Positions 26,975 to 36,905 of a stretch of DNA of 64,000 nucleotides are shown here, piece by piece. The notes below the pieces were generated by a model. It did no database searches. It was not told where the DNA came from and saw only the letters and a list, made by a program, of their open reading frames with translations. A program made the position numbers and the translations under genes. This stretch comes from Selenomonas sputigena_A (GTDB taxonomy: Bacteria; Bacillota; Negativicutes; Selenomonadales; Selenomonadaceae). Every line of letters begins with the position of its first letter. Position 1 is the first letter of the stretch. The stretch is taken from positions 620,001-684,000 of the forward strand of contig NZ_CP194411.1 in assembly GCF_051603425.1 (NCBI RefSeq). Direction: 5' to 3'.

Positions 26975-28297
26975 TCAAAGACTCCAGTATCCGCAAATCC
27001 CTTTATCCCGCAAAGAAAGGCATACGCTTTTGACATCGAGAAAAATGCGCGCCAAAACAGGCATCTCTTTACGAAACAGCGCAATAAGTTTATCGTCTCC
27101 CACATCAAGATACTGATTGTGTGCCACCGCCAAAATAAGGCAATCCAAATCCACCATTTCTTCCCACGTGGAAAGTCTGATATGATACAACCGTTCCGCC
27201 TCCTCTGCATCAGCATATGGATCATGCAAAAGCGGCTCTATACCATACTCCCTCAAGCGGTATACAATATCAACCACCTTGGTATTGCGTATATCTGGGC
27301 AATTCTCCTTAAAAGTCAGCCCCAAGATACCAACACGAGCCTGCCGCACCTGTTTATCTGCCAAAACCATCTGACGGATTGCAGCGTCGGCAACAAAAGT
27401 TCCCATCCCATCATTGATTTTTCTCCCCGATGCAATCACCGTACTATGATAGCCAAGCTTTTCCGCCTGATAAACAAAATAATACGGATCAACGCCAATG
27501 CAATGACCACCGACCAGCCCCGGCCGAAAAGGAAGTGCATTCCATTTCGTCTGCATAGCCTCCAAAACGTCCGCCGTTGAAATCTGCATACGATCAAAAA
27601 CCATGGCCAGTTCGTTCATGAAGGCAATATTGATATCACGCTGGCTATTCTCTACGACCTTCGCAGCCTCCGCCACTTTGATACTTGGAGCTTTATGCAC
27701 ACCTGCTTCGATGATCAGACCATAAATATTGGCAATCTCCTCCAGCGTATCATCATCCATCCCCGAAACAATCTTCTTTATGTTTTCAAGACGATGCACC
27801 TTATCGCCGGGATTGATTCGCTCAGGCGAGTAGCCTATGTGAAAATCCTTACCACAAACAAGCCCGGAAACCTTCTCGAGGATGGGGCGGCAAACATCCT
27901 CTGTCACCCCCGGATAAACCGTTGATTCATAGACAACAATCGAACCGAGGGATAAATGACGTCCAACCACTTCACTCGCACAAATCACAGGCGAAAGATC
28001 CGGCGTCTTATCCGCGTTGATCGGAGTGGGCACCGCAATGATGAAAAAACTGGCACCATTCAGCTCATTCTCATCGGATGTAAAACGAACTGTCGTAGAG
28101 GAAACGGCATCGTCCCCAACCTCAGATGTAGGATCTTTCCCTGACCTATACTTTTCTATCTTATCGGCACTTATATCAAATCCGATAACTTCAGCGTGCT
28201 TGGCAAAGGCAACAGCCAGAGGCATTCCGACATACCCAAGGCCGATGACGGCTATCTTCTTTTTCCTTTGTACAATATCATCATACAGCAACATCAA
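26975..28297 (-). CDS. Nucleotide-sugar 6-dehydrogenase (TviB/WbpO type)
   Basis: 440 residues. It oxidises a UDP-N-acetylhexosamine to the uronic acid in two NAD steps. The N-terminal Rossmann motif is VIGLGYVGMPLAVAFAK; the catalytic cysteine sits in GGHCIGVDPYYF, and the C-terminal UDP-binding domain has LGLTFKENCPDIRNTKVVDI. By resemblance to TviB/WbpO the product could be UDP-GalNAcA or UDP-GlcNAcA. This would give the glycan an acidic HexNAcA residue. It is internal to the operon. Confidence 0.92.
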   Translation of the reverse strand: MMLLYDDIVQRKKKIAVIGLGYVGMPLAVAFAKHAEVIGFDISADKIEKYRSGKDPTSEVGDDAVSSTTVRFTSDENELNGASFFIIAVPTPINADKTPDLSPVICASEVVGRHLSLGSIVVYESTVYPGVTEDVCRPILEKVSGLVCGKDFHIGYSPERINPGDKVHRLENIKKIVSGMDDDTLEEIANIYGLIIEAGVHKAPSIKVAEAAKVVENSQRDINIAFMNELAMVFDRMQISTADVLEAMQTKWNALPFRPGLVGGHCIGVDPYYFVYQAEKLGYHSTVIASGRKINDGMGTFVADAAIRQMVLADKQVRQARVGILGLTFKENCPDIRNTKVVDIVYRLREYGIEPLLHDPYADAEEAERLYHIRLSTWEEMVDLDCLILAVAHNQYLDVGDDKLIALFRKEMPVLARIFLDVKSVCLSLRDKGICGYWSL

Positions 28298-28334
28298 CAG
28301 CTGCTCCTTTCCACCAGAAGTATTCCCTGCTCGT

Positions 28335-29075
28335 TTATTCAGTCCCTATATTCAACAAGGGAAGATAGGCTCCGGCATTAATCCGTGGCAAATAGTATCT
28401 GCTCATTGTCGAAAAAAAATGCAGCGAGGCCGATAGCGTCCCGGCGGCAGAAACATAGCCTGCTCGCTTCAATATTTGAATCGTGCACCACGATATATCA
28501 TCTATCGTTCCCCATGGATACGAAAAATGCTTGATTTCCATGCCTGTTAAATCCTCTAAATCTTGCTTGGATCCATAAATTTCTGCTTCAAGATCTGCAC
28601 ACTGTGCGCAATTCACATGATTCCGGGTATGCGATCCAATCGTGCATAACGCATCTGCCGATAAGTCCACAATTTCCAGCCGACTCATGATCCTATGGCT
28701 TCCCAACTGCGCACTTGGCACATAAAGGATAAACGGGATATTTCGCATCTTCAATACAGGATAGGCATATTGGTAAAAATTGTCCATTGCATCATCAAAG
28801 GAAATCACGCACTGTCCCGTATAATTTCCATTTGTCAAGGATATCAAACATTCATCCATGGAAACAAATTGATAGCCTTGTACTTTTATATAATCCAGAA
28901 TTTGCTGGAACTCGTCAAGCGAACAATAGCAGGAAGGTGCGTCCGATGTCTCGTATGGCGAAACACTATGGAACATGATAATGATCGAATAGCGTTTCGA
29001 TAATCCTTTTTCAGGAATACGATATAAAGCACCAAGCATCCGACTAAGCAATCGTTTTTTTAAATTCATAAGCAC
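28335..29075 (-). CDS. Polysaccharide deacetylase (NodB fold)
   Basis: 246 residues. CVISFDDAMDNFYQYA gives the catalytic and metal-binding Asp pair, GSHTRNHVN the metal His pair, and FSYPWGTID the third motif. Members remove N- or O-acetyl groups from surface sugars. No signal peptide is clear at the N-terminus (MNLKKRLLSRMLGALYRIPE), so it may act in the cytoplasm on a lipid-linked or nucleotide-linked glycan. This differs from most NodB enzymes, which are exported. It lies among glycosyltransferases, and the substrate is probably an N-acetylated residue of this glycan. Confidence 0.86.
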   Translation of the reverse strand: MLMNLKKRLLSRMLGALYRIPEKGLSKRYSIIIMFHSVSPYETSDAPSCYCSLDEFQQILDYIKVQGYQFVSMDECLISLTNGNYTGQCVISFDDAMDNFYQYAYPVLKMRNIPFILYVPSAQLGSHRIMSRLEIVDLSADALCTIGSHTRNHVNCAQCADLEAEIYGSKQDLEDLTGMEIKHFSYPWGTIDDISWCTIQILKRAGYVSAAGTLSASLHFFSTMSRYYLPRINAGAYLPLLNIGTE

Positions 29076-29093
29076 AGACTTCCTATTCTACGT

Positions 29094-30344
29094 TCACCAA
29101 GCCAGCCAACGGGAGACGTATCTCCCTTCTTTATCTCGAACAATGCTCTCCTTAGGAGAATGGCAATACAACCAACGATCATGTGATGTGAAACAATTCC
29201 TTAGGCGCGGCTGAAACCTTCTGGGAATATACTTGAAAAAAAACTTTTTCAAGTATTCCTTCAAACTAGATTCAGTTGAACATTGTGAATGTATTTCCTC
29301 GCTATACAGCGGAAGAGAGACGAAGGGAATCCCTCTATCCTGACAAAATTTCTTTAACACTGCATTTTCTTGTTCATAATATTCCTGCTGCTCATATCGT
29401 ACACAGGCAGCGTCCTGCAATATTCCGCAGAGGACATTCTCTTCTTGACATCGATCCTCTCTTCCAAGCAAAAACATTGTATAATTATAATCCGCAGAGA
29501 TCATATTCGTATTGGTGATCCGTAAATATGGAACTGCGGCATACTGCAAACGATCCACTCCGCACGGACTCAACTCCTGAAACTGACAGGCAGCTTCATA
29601 TGAAGTAGAATGTCGAAAGCCTTCTGAGCTTTGCAGCGGAATCGCTACAAATAAATGGTTATGATGAAAAATTAATGACTCAACTTCACTCAAAAGCAAT
29701 AATGGCGGTCCATAGTCTGGATTGAAAAAATTGAATACACTCCCATATTGATGTTTCACTCGCTGCAGGAGTTCCTCTTTGATGATTCCTCCTAACAAGC
29801 TGCCAGAACCCGGTATGCCACCCGGAAACTGATAATTTCCTTGTGAGAATTCCAGTTTTTTTTGGATCTCACCTTCCGGATCACGCCGTTCCCAAGAATT
29901 AGACCAATCCTGTCGATACAAAACACCTTCAAAAGAATTATTGTCCTTTGCGTTCAAATCATAAAAATCCCACCCCCAATTCATCATATCTGGGAATTTT
30001 TCTTGCACAATGCACGTGTACAGACACTGAAGCGACTCAGTATACATATACATCTTGTCCTGCATGAAGCCAATATATCGACCTTTTGCAAATTGCAAAC
30101 CATATTCCCAATTGCCGCACATCCCTAGTACCGGTTCATCGGGCGGATGTACATAAATAAAGCGCTCGTCTTGGTACTTTTCGACGATCGGCTTGCAGGA
30201 GAGTGCTTCCTCATCATAGTCGTCCGTGACGATGACCTCAAAATCTGAAAACGTCTGGTGATGCAAAGAGTGCAACGCTATATCGACCATAGCAGGTCTT
30301 GCCTTCGTCGGAATTATTACAGAAAAAAAAGGCATCGATCCCAT
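29094..30344 (-). CDS. Glycosyltransferase family 2
   Basis: 416 residues. The GT-A N-terminus reads FFSVIIPTKARPAMVDIAL with VIVTDDYDEE; YIGFMQDKMYMY takes the place of the metal-binding site and lacks a canonical DxD. The C-terminal 150 residues are unique, ending in basic YIPRRFQPRLRNCF. Start ATG 30344 has GAGG nine bases upstream; a later ATG at 30335 is possible. It follows the kinase and methyltransferase genes and could add the residue that these modify. Function is inferred from fold. Confidence 0.8.
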   Translation of the reverse strand: MGSMPFFSVIIPTKARPAMVDIALHSLHHQTFSDFEVIVTDDYDEEALSCKPIVEKYQDERFIYVHPPDEPVLGMCGNWEYGLQFAKGRYIGFMQDKMYMYTESLQCLYTCIVQEKFPDMMNWGWDFYDLNAKDNNSFEGVLYRQDWSNSWERRDPEGEIQKKLEFSQGNYQFPGGIPGSGSLLGGIIKEELLQRVKHQYGSVFNFFNPDYGPPLLLLSEVESLIFHHNHLFVAIPLQSSEGFRHSTSYEAACQFQELSPCGVDRLQYAAVPYLRITNTNMISADYNYTMFLLGREDRCQEENVLCGILQDAACVRYEQQEYYEQENAVLKKFCQDRGIPFVSLPLYSEEIHSQCSTESSLKEYLKKFFFKYIPRRFQPRLRNCFTSHDRWLYCHSPKESIVRDKEGRYVSRWLAW

Positions 30345-30374
30345 CACTCCAGTCCTCAGAGAAATACCTGTCTT

Positions 30375-31154
30375 TTATCTCCCTCGCAAGCTAGATATAT
30401 ATTTCAATATACGTTTTTTCGCCTGTTTCTTCAATGATAAAACATCATCCAGACAAACATTTTCCTTCTGATATCTTTTCATAAAACTATCGACGCCAAC
30501 TGCATCCGAAAAGGCTTTTTCCAACCTCATATAACAGCGTTTGTCATCTTCTGTAACATCAAAATGCTCCCATATTTCTTCCATCGTGGTCACATTTTCC
30601 AGCAATGAATGATGGAAATTATAGTAAAAATTGAACATTGACCTTTGAAAGACGAACGAAATAGGCGCGTCTGCATAGAGCCATTCATAATCGATAATAA
30701 CAGGCCCTTGTGCTGTATATAGAACATTATCCGGATGGAGATCGATATTGATCATTTTGCCATCAGAGGGTTGCACAGCGAAATCTACATCAGGATTTTC
30801 CTGTACGCTCTTCCCCTCTTGCAAAAAATCATAATATCGCCTCAGCTCTGAAAAAAATTTTTCTTTCCCCTGATTATATCCTACCTCTGCAATTCTAGCA
30901 CCCCATGACATTCCTTCGATATAATCAAATCGTACCGTATCTTCGCCCATGATCTCGACTTTTGCAACATGATCTTTACCATAGACGTCACAGAGCATCT
31001 TATAATTCAAAAATATCTTCTCTATATGAGGCCGCGCAGCCAGCGTCAACGCCTTTTTCCAAACGACCGTATTCCCTCCGTCACGCTCGATTAGTGTCAC
31101 GATCTGATATTCCGGTTTTCTCGCTCGAGAATACTTGCTATATATGATTTGCAT
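30375..31154 (-). CDS. Aminoglycoside-phosphotransferase-like small-molecule kinase
   Basis: 259 residues. The kinase catalytic loop is INIDLHPDNVLY (Asp138, His140, Asn143), followed by the metal-binding VIIDYEW (Asp155); VVWKKALTL (about 31-39) carries the likely ATP-site lysine. The fold matches the APH/choline-kinase superfamily. It lies ten bases after the methyltransferase gene. Together they resemble the two halves of WbdD, which phosphorylates and methylates the end of O-antigen chains. Phosphorylation of another small molecule (for example a sugar or amino alcohol) remains possible. Confidence 0.8.
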   Translation of the reverse strand: MQIIYSKYSRARKPEYQIVTLIERDGGNTVVWKKALTLAARPHIEKIFLNYKMLCDVYGKDHVAKVEIMGEDTVRFDYIEGMSWGARIAEVGYNQGKEKFFSELRRYYDFLQEGKSVQENPDVDFAVQPSDGKMINIDLHPDNVLYTAQGPVIIDYEWLYADAPISFVFQRSMFNFYYNFHHSLLENVTTMEEIWEHFDVTEDDKRCYMRLEKAFSDAVGVDSFMKRYQKENVCLDDVLSLKKQAKKRILKYISSLRGR

Positions 31155-31164
31155 ATCTATCTCC

Positions 31165-32073
31165 TTATAAATGGCAAAATACTAAAAAGGAGTTCGCAAA
31201 AAAATCGAAGCAATCATTTTCCAACAAGCCTTGCGCGGCAGCGCTTTCATCGAAGAAGGAGAAGCGTTCACTCGAATATGAAGGAGAGATAGAGGCAATG
31301 TCAGCAGGTGTTGGTAAATACTGATCGGAAAAAACCACTTCCGGTATTTTGTAATCCGGCAGGGGGTAGTACCACTCCAAACGCTCAAAGCCAATCCCAT
31401 GCAGCATTCCCTCAAGCTCTACCTTGCCGAAAGTTCTCACACCTGGATTATCTTTGTACCCCTCGATTCCATCAAACAGCCTTCCCGTATGATCCTCAAC
31501 TGCTCCGGACCAATACTTTAACCCATAGCGATTCTCTATCGCTATGATAAGCGTTCCATTCTCTTTCAGATAGCTTTTACACTGCTTCAAAAAGTCTACA
31601 TAGGGGGTTTCCCCATTTGTGAACTTCCCTGCATATTCCAAGACGCCGATCAAGGTAACATACTCAAACCGCTCGGAGAACTGCATATCATTCAGATTGC
31701 CAACCTTTATGTTGAGATTCTCACATGTATGATAACGGCATGCCGCAATAGACGCGCGGCGCTTCGATAGCTCTACGCATTGTACCGTCTTTACTTTATC
31801 CAGAAAAACGCCCGTCATACCTCCACAGCCGGAGCCGATTTCCAAAAGAGCCGCATTTTGATCGAAAGGATACCACTCCAAAAGATTCCTGCGCATCCGG
31901 GTCAGATGATAAAAGATAGCCCAACGATCATCACACGCCAAAATCTCCTCTATGGGCTTTTCACTGCGCACAAGATGTAAAAGATCATCTTCCACATCGC
32001 CATCGCTATAGATGTCCTGTCCTCCATATTTTGTCAAATCCAATCGTTTGAGATACTGTTCTTCCGAAATCAT
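31165..32073 (-). CDS. SAM-dependent methyltransferase of surface-glycan type
   Basis: 302 residues. The SAM motif is AALLEIGSGCGGMTG (motif I) with VQCVELSKRRASIA (motif II) and VTLIGVLEYAGKF (motif IV). The segment IIAIENRYGLKYWSGAVEDH followed by TGRLFDGIEGYKDN is a family hallmark seen in O-antigen methyltransferases fused to kinases or glycosyltransferases. It is seven bases from the upstream LIC12162-type gene. The partner kinase follows directly. Whether it methylates a phosphate or a sugar hydroxyl is not known. Confidence 0.84.
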   Translation of the reverse strand: MISEEQYLKRLDLTKYGGQDIYSDGDVEDDLLHLVRSEKPIEEILACDDRWAIFYHLTRMRRNLLEWYPFDQNAALLEIGSGCGGMTGVFLDKVKTVQCVELSKRRASIAACRYHTCENLNIKVGNLNDMQFSERFEYVTLIGVLEYAGKFTNGETPYVDFLKQCKSYLKENGTLIIAIENRYGLKYWSGAVEDHTGRLFDGIEGYKDNPGVRTFGKVELEGMLHGIGFERLEWYYPLPDYKIPEVVFSDQYLPTPADIASISPSYSSERFSFFDESAAAQGLLENDCFDFFANSFLVFCHL

Positions 32074-32079
32074 GCTTTG

Positions 32080-33951
32080 TCAGCTCCTCGCCTGGCGCAA
32101 CAACTCACGCATCCACCAACCATCAATATCCTCAACTTCAAATAAGTAATTTTCCCGTATCTTTTTTATAACCGCTTGCCTCTCAGGCTCATTCCACCAT
32201 CCCAGAACATCATCATGTATACGGCTCAGCAAGGATGCCGCTTCTTCGCAATCATAAAGGATGATACCAACTGACTCCATCAGATGCACACTTTCAAGAG
32301 CCTCTTCTCTGAAAGGACATATTTCTCTATCTAAAAGCATAATAAACGGTTTATCAAGATACAGCGCCTCTCTCCATGTCGTTGAAAGATGATCGCATAT
32401 CATCAGTTTACAGGCTGCTATAGCTTCAACAAAAGACATATTCCGATCTACTATATCCACTGTTCCGTAAGTTATTGCAATCTGTTTAGTCCCTAAAAAT
32501 TTCAGCATGGGAAATGCCTTTGCTACTCGAGAAACGATATGCCACCCGGAATCTACATAATATTCTTTTACATACAGATCTTCCTTGGCCTTTTCGTCTA
32601 GGGAGGAAAAGAATTCAATCTGTCTCTCGATATATCTTTTCCGGTGAACATCCTCACCTGCATATTCATCACACCTAGGATACATAAACAAGGCAGAACC
32701 TACAAAAAGAACATATCGTTCCGCGTATCGTGTGTTTCGATAGCATTCAAATTTATAGGAGGGTGCACTAAGGATTTCACATATAGAAGAACAAGGCCGT
32801 ACCGCATCTCCTGCCCATGAATAAAAAACATCGTTTAAGTATTCTTCTTGGTCGAGCACCCCTTCAATAAATTCATGGTTTCCCCCATGTTGGAGGCCAA
32901 TGATTTTTACACCTCGATTTTGTGCCAATAAGGAAAAAATTGTTTCCGGGCAAGACGACAATATCCCTGTAAGTGAAAAAATGGCCTTTAATCTTCGATA
33001 CTTTTTCAAAAGAGACATGCTATTGGCATGATGATAGCTATATTCTTCAAGATAGAGCTTCGGAAATATCCGCCCGATAACATCTGCAACGATAGGAGAT
33101 ACCGTGTTAAGTGTCCTTAATGCCGATGTCAACTCTCCCCTTAATTTGAGAGACGTCGGCACATGGATCGGGTTGTAGGGATAGCGAAGCTGCTGTATTC
33201 TCCCAGAAGTTCCCACTGCCCAATCGATATACGTATCACTAGAAGCATTCAAACAATAATATAGCACTTCTGCGTTATTATAGTCAAAAGTACGGTGATA
33301 GTAATATATCGTCTTTCGCAATGTGCGTCGTGGAGATTCTGTAAAAACCTTCTTTATTCTCCGGCATATGGTTTGTAAAAATGCGTTATTTCTTTTCTTG
33401 TTCTCGACAGATGCAGCAATCTGTTCTTCAACTTTAACAGGAATCACTTGAACACCAAAATAGTTTTTCGCCAGATAAGTATAAAGCCAAAGGTGATAGT
33501 CATCCTCCCACAGAGATTCTATTCCCCCCTCAAAAAAATCTTTATCTGCAAATTCTTTTTTAGTATAGGTATAAAATATTTGATCAGGATAGTTCTTCTT
33601 CAACTCCTCAAATTGCAGCAATTTCACCTGTATATCATATACGATATACAGAAGCCATCGAAAGAACAGCTTTTCCCAATATCCTCTATCCTCACAAATA
33701 TTGCAATGTGTATTAACTACTCCCCCTATACACGCAGCAATCTCCCTGATATTCTTTTGGAAATCTTGATCCTTGACCGGCAACGAGGCATTGCAGTTAC
33801 TATAATGCAAGCTCAATCGCTCCGCTTCATCCAACTGCTCACAATATACTTGATTAAGGAAAACCATTGTTGCATCGGTATCCCAAAGCTTTCTATGTAT
33901 GGTCAGCGGTAGAAATATTCTTTTATTCTTCGTAGTCAATTCCATCCTCAT
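32080..33951 (-). CDS. LIC12162 (TIGR04331) family putative surface-glycan transferase
   Basis: About 623 residues. It starts with the family hallmark IFLPLTIHRKLWDTD and TMVFLNQVYC. The C-terminal domain has IIGLQHGGNHEFIEG, ICDHLSTTWREALYLDKPFI and a GT-B-like layout shared with capsule and Kdo-like transferases. The start is uncertain: ATG 33951 after GAGAGG is my choice, but 33984 is possible. This region is visibly richer in A and T than the flanking genes. Being next to pseI, it is a candidate for the nonulosonic acid transferase. That is an inference, since no member's activity is known to me. Confidence 0.8.
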   Translation of the reverse strand: MRMELTTKNKRIFLPLTIHRKLWDTDATMVFLNQVYCEQLDEAERLSLHYSNCNASLPVKDQDFQKNIREIAACIGGVVNTHCNICEDRGYWEKLFFRWLLYIVYDIQVKLLQFEELKKNYPDQIFYTYTKKEFADKDFFEGGIESLWEDDYHLWLYTYLAKNYFGVQVIPVKVEEQIAASVENKKRNNAFLQTICRRIKKVFTESPRRTLRKTIYYYHRTFDYNNAEVLYYCLNASSDTYIDWAVGTSGRIQQLRYPYNPIHVPTSLKLRGELTSALRTLNTVSPIVADVIGRIFPKLYLEEYSYHHANSMSLLKKYRRLKAIFSLTGILSSCPETIFSLLAQNRGVKIIGLQHGGNHEFIEGVLDQEEYLNDVFYSWAGDAVRPCSSICEILSAPSYKFECYRNTRYAERYVLFVGSALFMYPRCDEYAGEDVHRKRYIERQIEFFSSLDEKAKEDLYVKEYYVDSGWHIVSRVAKAFPMLKFLGTKQIAITYGTVDIVDRNMSFVEAIAACKLMICDHLSTTWREALYLDKPFIMLLDREICPFREEALESVHLMESVGIILYDCEEAASLLSRIHDDVLGWWNEPERQAVIKKIRENYLFEVEDIDGWWMRELLRQARS

Positions 33952-34089
33952 TTTACTATCTACCTCTCGGTTAGACATAACCATGCCATACTTCTTACCG
34001 GCACAACATTGATTATAGCTGCTTATAACGCAACAACCAAACCTTCATCACAATACTTCTTAACATGAAAAATATTTGAAGCGCCTTCT

Positions 34090-35130
34090 TTAGCCCAGCA
34101 AATCCCACGCAAGCGGTGTTCCCCGCTTCACATCCCGATTGACCTTCTTGCCCAATACGACATCATAGTATTTCGGCAAGAGTCCTCGTCCGGGACGAAT
34201 ACTTCTCACATTTTCCTTCGTAAGGACATCTTCTGCGGAAAGATCCTCTGCGATGTAGAGACTGCGCCGATCCTTGAGGGAGCACCGTTCTTCTGGCGTT
34301 GGACCATAAGCGATTTTTCCAAGGGACAGCCAAGCCTTCTCGCTTTCTTCCGCCAATTCCTTAAGCTCATGAGGCTCCATTGAGAAAGCAGAGTCCACCC
34401 CGCCATCTGCTCGTGCCGTTGTGAAATGCTTTTCAATCACCGTAGCTCCAAGTGCGACAGCAGCAAGAGAAACCCCGATACCCATCGTATGATCCGAAAT
34501 GCCGACCTCGCAGTCAAAAAGCTCTTTCAGATGAGGCAGTGTTCGCAGGTTCGCTCCCGCAGGAGTTGCAGGATAGGCGCTCGTGCATTTTAGAAGCGCC
34601 AGCTCGCTGCAGCCATTCTCTCTCGCCGTTCGCACAGCCTCATCAAGTTCTGCAAGCGTCGCCATGCCCGTCGACATGATGATCGGTTTTCCCGTCGCCG
34701 CAACTTTCTTGATAAGCGGAATATCGATATTTTCAAAAGAAGCAATCTTATAGAACGGAACATCCAACTCTTCCAGAAAATCCACAGCAGACGCATCAAA
34801 CGGCGTACTGAAGCCAAGCACCCCCTGTTCAGTACAACGTTTGAATATCGCCTCGTGCCACTCCCATGGAGTATATGCTTCTTGATAGAGTTTATAAAGC
34901 GAAGTCCCCTTCCACAAATCATCCGGATCATCGATGAAGAATTCACCTTCGTCAATGTCAAGTGTCATTGTATCTGCGGTATAAGTTTGCAGCTTCAGTG
35001 CCGCCGCTCCATTCTTCGCCGCCAATTCCACAATCTCCAGAGCACGCTCCAGCGAATGATTGTGATTCCCTGACATCTCAGCAATAATGAACGGCTTCTT
35101 ATCTTTGCCAATATAGTCTTTCAACTTCAT
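34090..35130 (-). CDS. pseI: Pseudaminic acid synthase
   Basis: 346 residues. It condenses phosphoenolpyruvate with the hexose product of PseG to form pseudaminic acid. The N-terminal TIM barrel has IIAEMSGNHNHSLERALEI, LKLQTYTADTM and DLWKGTSLYKLYQEAYTPWE, which separate PseI from NeuB and LegI; the C-terminal SAF domain has DVLTKENVRSIRPGRGL. Of three successive ATGs, 35130 is chosen since GGAGG is seven bases upstream. It overlaps the stop of the second acyl carrier protein. Confidence 0.95.
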   Translation of the reverse strand: MKLKDYIGKDKKPFIIAEMSGNHNHSLERALEIVELAAKNGAAALKLQTYTADTMTLDIDEGEFFIDDPDDLWKGTSLYKLYQEAYTPWEWHEAIFKRCTEQGVLGFSTPFDASAVDFLEELDVPFYKIASFENIDIPLIKKVAATGKPIIMSTGMATLAELDEAVRTARENGCSELALLKCTSAYPATPAGANLRTLPHLKELFDCEVGISDHTMGIGVSLAAVALGATVIEKHFTTARADGGVDSAFSMEPHELKELAEESEKAWLSLGKIAYGPTPEERCSLKDRRSLYIAEDLSAEDVLTKENVRSIRPGRGLLPKYYDVVLGKKVNRDVKRGTPLAWDLLG

Positions 35131-35132
35131 CA

Positions 35133-35372
35133 TCATTCCTCCATAGAAGCGCTGCGCTCCATCAGAGCCGCAATGGCAGATACCGTTTGAAAATTCTCTG
35201 GGACGATGTCAATTGGATCAATCTCCGCACCGAATGATTCTTCCAACTGTGAAACGAGATTTACAATGTCGAAGGAATCCAAAAGGCCTGTAGCTAACAA
35301 GTCTGCATCATCATTCTTAATATCAGGATTGACCGTTTTCAATACCTCAGTCACTTTCTCTCTCGTATCCAT
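35133..35372 (-). CDS. Acyl carrier protein, second copy of the pse operon
   Basis: 79 residues. The phosphopantetheine serine lies in TGLLDSFDIVNLV (Ser about 33), with acidic helix 2 LVSQLEESFGAEIDP. This is typical of dedicated carrier proteins such as DltC, not fatty-acid ACP (which has DSLD). It lies eight bases from the adenylation enzyme gene, which probably loads it. Its stop overlaps the start of pseI. It points to a thioester-bound acyl or aminoacyl group made for the sugar. Confidence 0.9.
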   Translation of the reverse strand: MDTREKVTEVLKTVNPDIKNDDADLLATGLLDSFDIVNLVSQLEESFGAEIDPIDIVPENFQTVSAIAALMERSASMEE

Positions 35373-35380
35373 ATTGCCTC

Positions 35381-36880
35381 CTAGAACTGCATTTTCAAAA
35401 AAACGCGATCCATCTTTCCGTTCATGTTGAGTGGGATCGCATCCATTTTTACAAACCGATTCGGAATCATATAATGCGGAACGTATGCCGAAAGCGCCTC
35501 TTTCAATTCATCATCATTTTTCGAACCTGCATAGAAAAGCACGATCCTAGAACGTGCCGAATCGTAGAGGCAGCACGCCTGTCTGATTCCTTCCACAGCA
35601 AGTGCAGCCATTTCGATCTCCCCGAGTTCGATACGATGCCCCATATGCTTGATTTGGAAGTCTTTCCTTCCGACATACATCAATTCACCGAATTCGTTAT
35701 AGCGAACCAAGTCGCCTGTACGATAGATCATCTCATGGTAGTTGGGCTGCAAGGGATTCTGAACAAAAGATTCTGCTGTTTTCTGCGGGTTATTATAATA
35801 TCCATAGGAAAGCCCACACCCACGCACGCAAAGCTCACCAGTCCCATCATTCGTGATCAATCTGTCATCTTCATCAAGAATGAAAACCTCCATATTTTCA
35901 CAGGCCTTTCCAATCGGCAGGGAATCCTCATCCTTGAAATCACGATTTACGCGATAGTAGGTACAAACCTCCGTAATCTCAGTCGGTCCATATAGATTAA
36001 CGAACTCAGCATTGGGGAGAGCCTTACGCCACATATTCAGCTGTTTATTGGGCATGACCTCCCCACAAAACAGAACTTTACGCAGATACGGCAATGCGAC
36101 GCGTCCCAAGGCTTTCAAATTCGCCACTAACACCAAAGCAGAGGGCACCCAAAAGATCGTATTAATTTCTTTCTCATTCAGATATGCAAGCAGACGGATC
36201 GGAAAGGAAAACTTATCTTGTTCCAACAACCATGTCGTAGCACCAGTCTTCAACGGAGCATAGACATCCTGTATGGATAAATCAAAATATAATGCCGCTT
36301 GGTTTCCCAGAGTCGTCTTGTCTGTCAGATCAAAAGCATCCGTCACCCAATCGATATAATCGACGACCGCCTGATGCGAAATAGTAACACCTTTTGGCTC
36401 TCCTGTAGAGCCCGAAGTGAACAAGACATACAAAACATCTGTATCCAGCTGTCTGCACCTAACTTTTTCAAGCAATTTAATATCATCTTGATTCTTTTGA
36501 AGATCTTCATAGAGAAGAACCTTGCACCCAGAAAAGATCTCTTTTGCAGAGGATGATAAACTATGATTCGTAATAACAGCTGCGGGGTGCAAGGTTTTTA
36601 TAATCTTACAAATACGCGAAGCCGGCATCTTCGTATCGATCGGTGTATAAAAATTCCCACTATATGCAGCGCCTAGAAAAGAGGCTATGCAAACGGGGGA
36701 CTTTTCCATAAAAACGATGATCGGCTGCTTAAAGAGATTCGCCATTCTCAAACCAACCGCCACTTTTCGCGCACTCTCCTGCACTTGAGCAAACGTCATC
36801 GAGTCCTGTTCGTTGGCAAAGGCAATTTTCTCCGGGTATCGCCGCACGATATCGTCCAAATAGTCCGTAACTAATCGCAT
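35381..36880 (-). CDS. AMP-forming adenylation enzyme (DltA-like), ACP-loading
   Basis: 499 residues. The core motifs are LFTSGSTGEPKGVTISHQ (A3), YFDLSIQDVYAPL (A4), NLYGPTEITEVC (A5), YRTGDLVRY (A7) and PLNMNGKMDR with the catalytic Lys (A10). The Asp in YFDLS corresponds to the amino-group-binding residue of amino acid-activating domains, so an amino acid substrate is likely; DltA uses D-alanine. It lacks the dlt partners dltB and dltD, and its neighbours are an ACP, a KASIII and an SDR. I infer that it charges the adjacent ACP for modification of the pse glycan. Confidence 0.9.
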   Translation of the reverse strand: MRLVTDYLDDIVRRYPEKIAFANEQDSMTFAQVQESARKVAVGLRMANLFKQPIIVFMEKSPVCIASFLGAAYSGNFYTPIDTKMPASRICKIIKTLHPAAVITNHSLSSSAKEIFSGCKVLLYEDLQKNQDDIKLLEKVRCRQLDTDVLYVLFTSGSTGEPKGVTISHQAVVDYIDWVTDAFDLTDKTTLGNQAALYFDLSIQDVYAPLKTGATTWLLEQDKFSFPIRLLAYLNEKEINTIFWVPSALVLVANLKALGRVALPYLRKVLFCGEVMPNKQLNMWRKALPNAEFVNLYGPTEITEVCTYYRVNRDFKDEDSLPIGKACENMEVFILDEDDRLITNDGTGELCVRGCGLSYGYYNNPQKTAESFVQNPLQPNYHEMIYRTGDLVRYNEFGELMYVGRKDFQIKHMGHRIELGEIEMAALAVEGIRQACCLYDSARSRIVLFYAGSKNDDELKEALSAYVPHYMIPNRFVKMDAIPLNMNGKMDRVFLKMQF

Positions 36881-36905
36881 ACTACATCCCCCATCGCTGC
36901 AGAAA

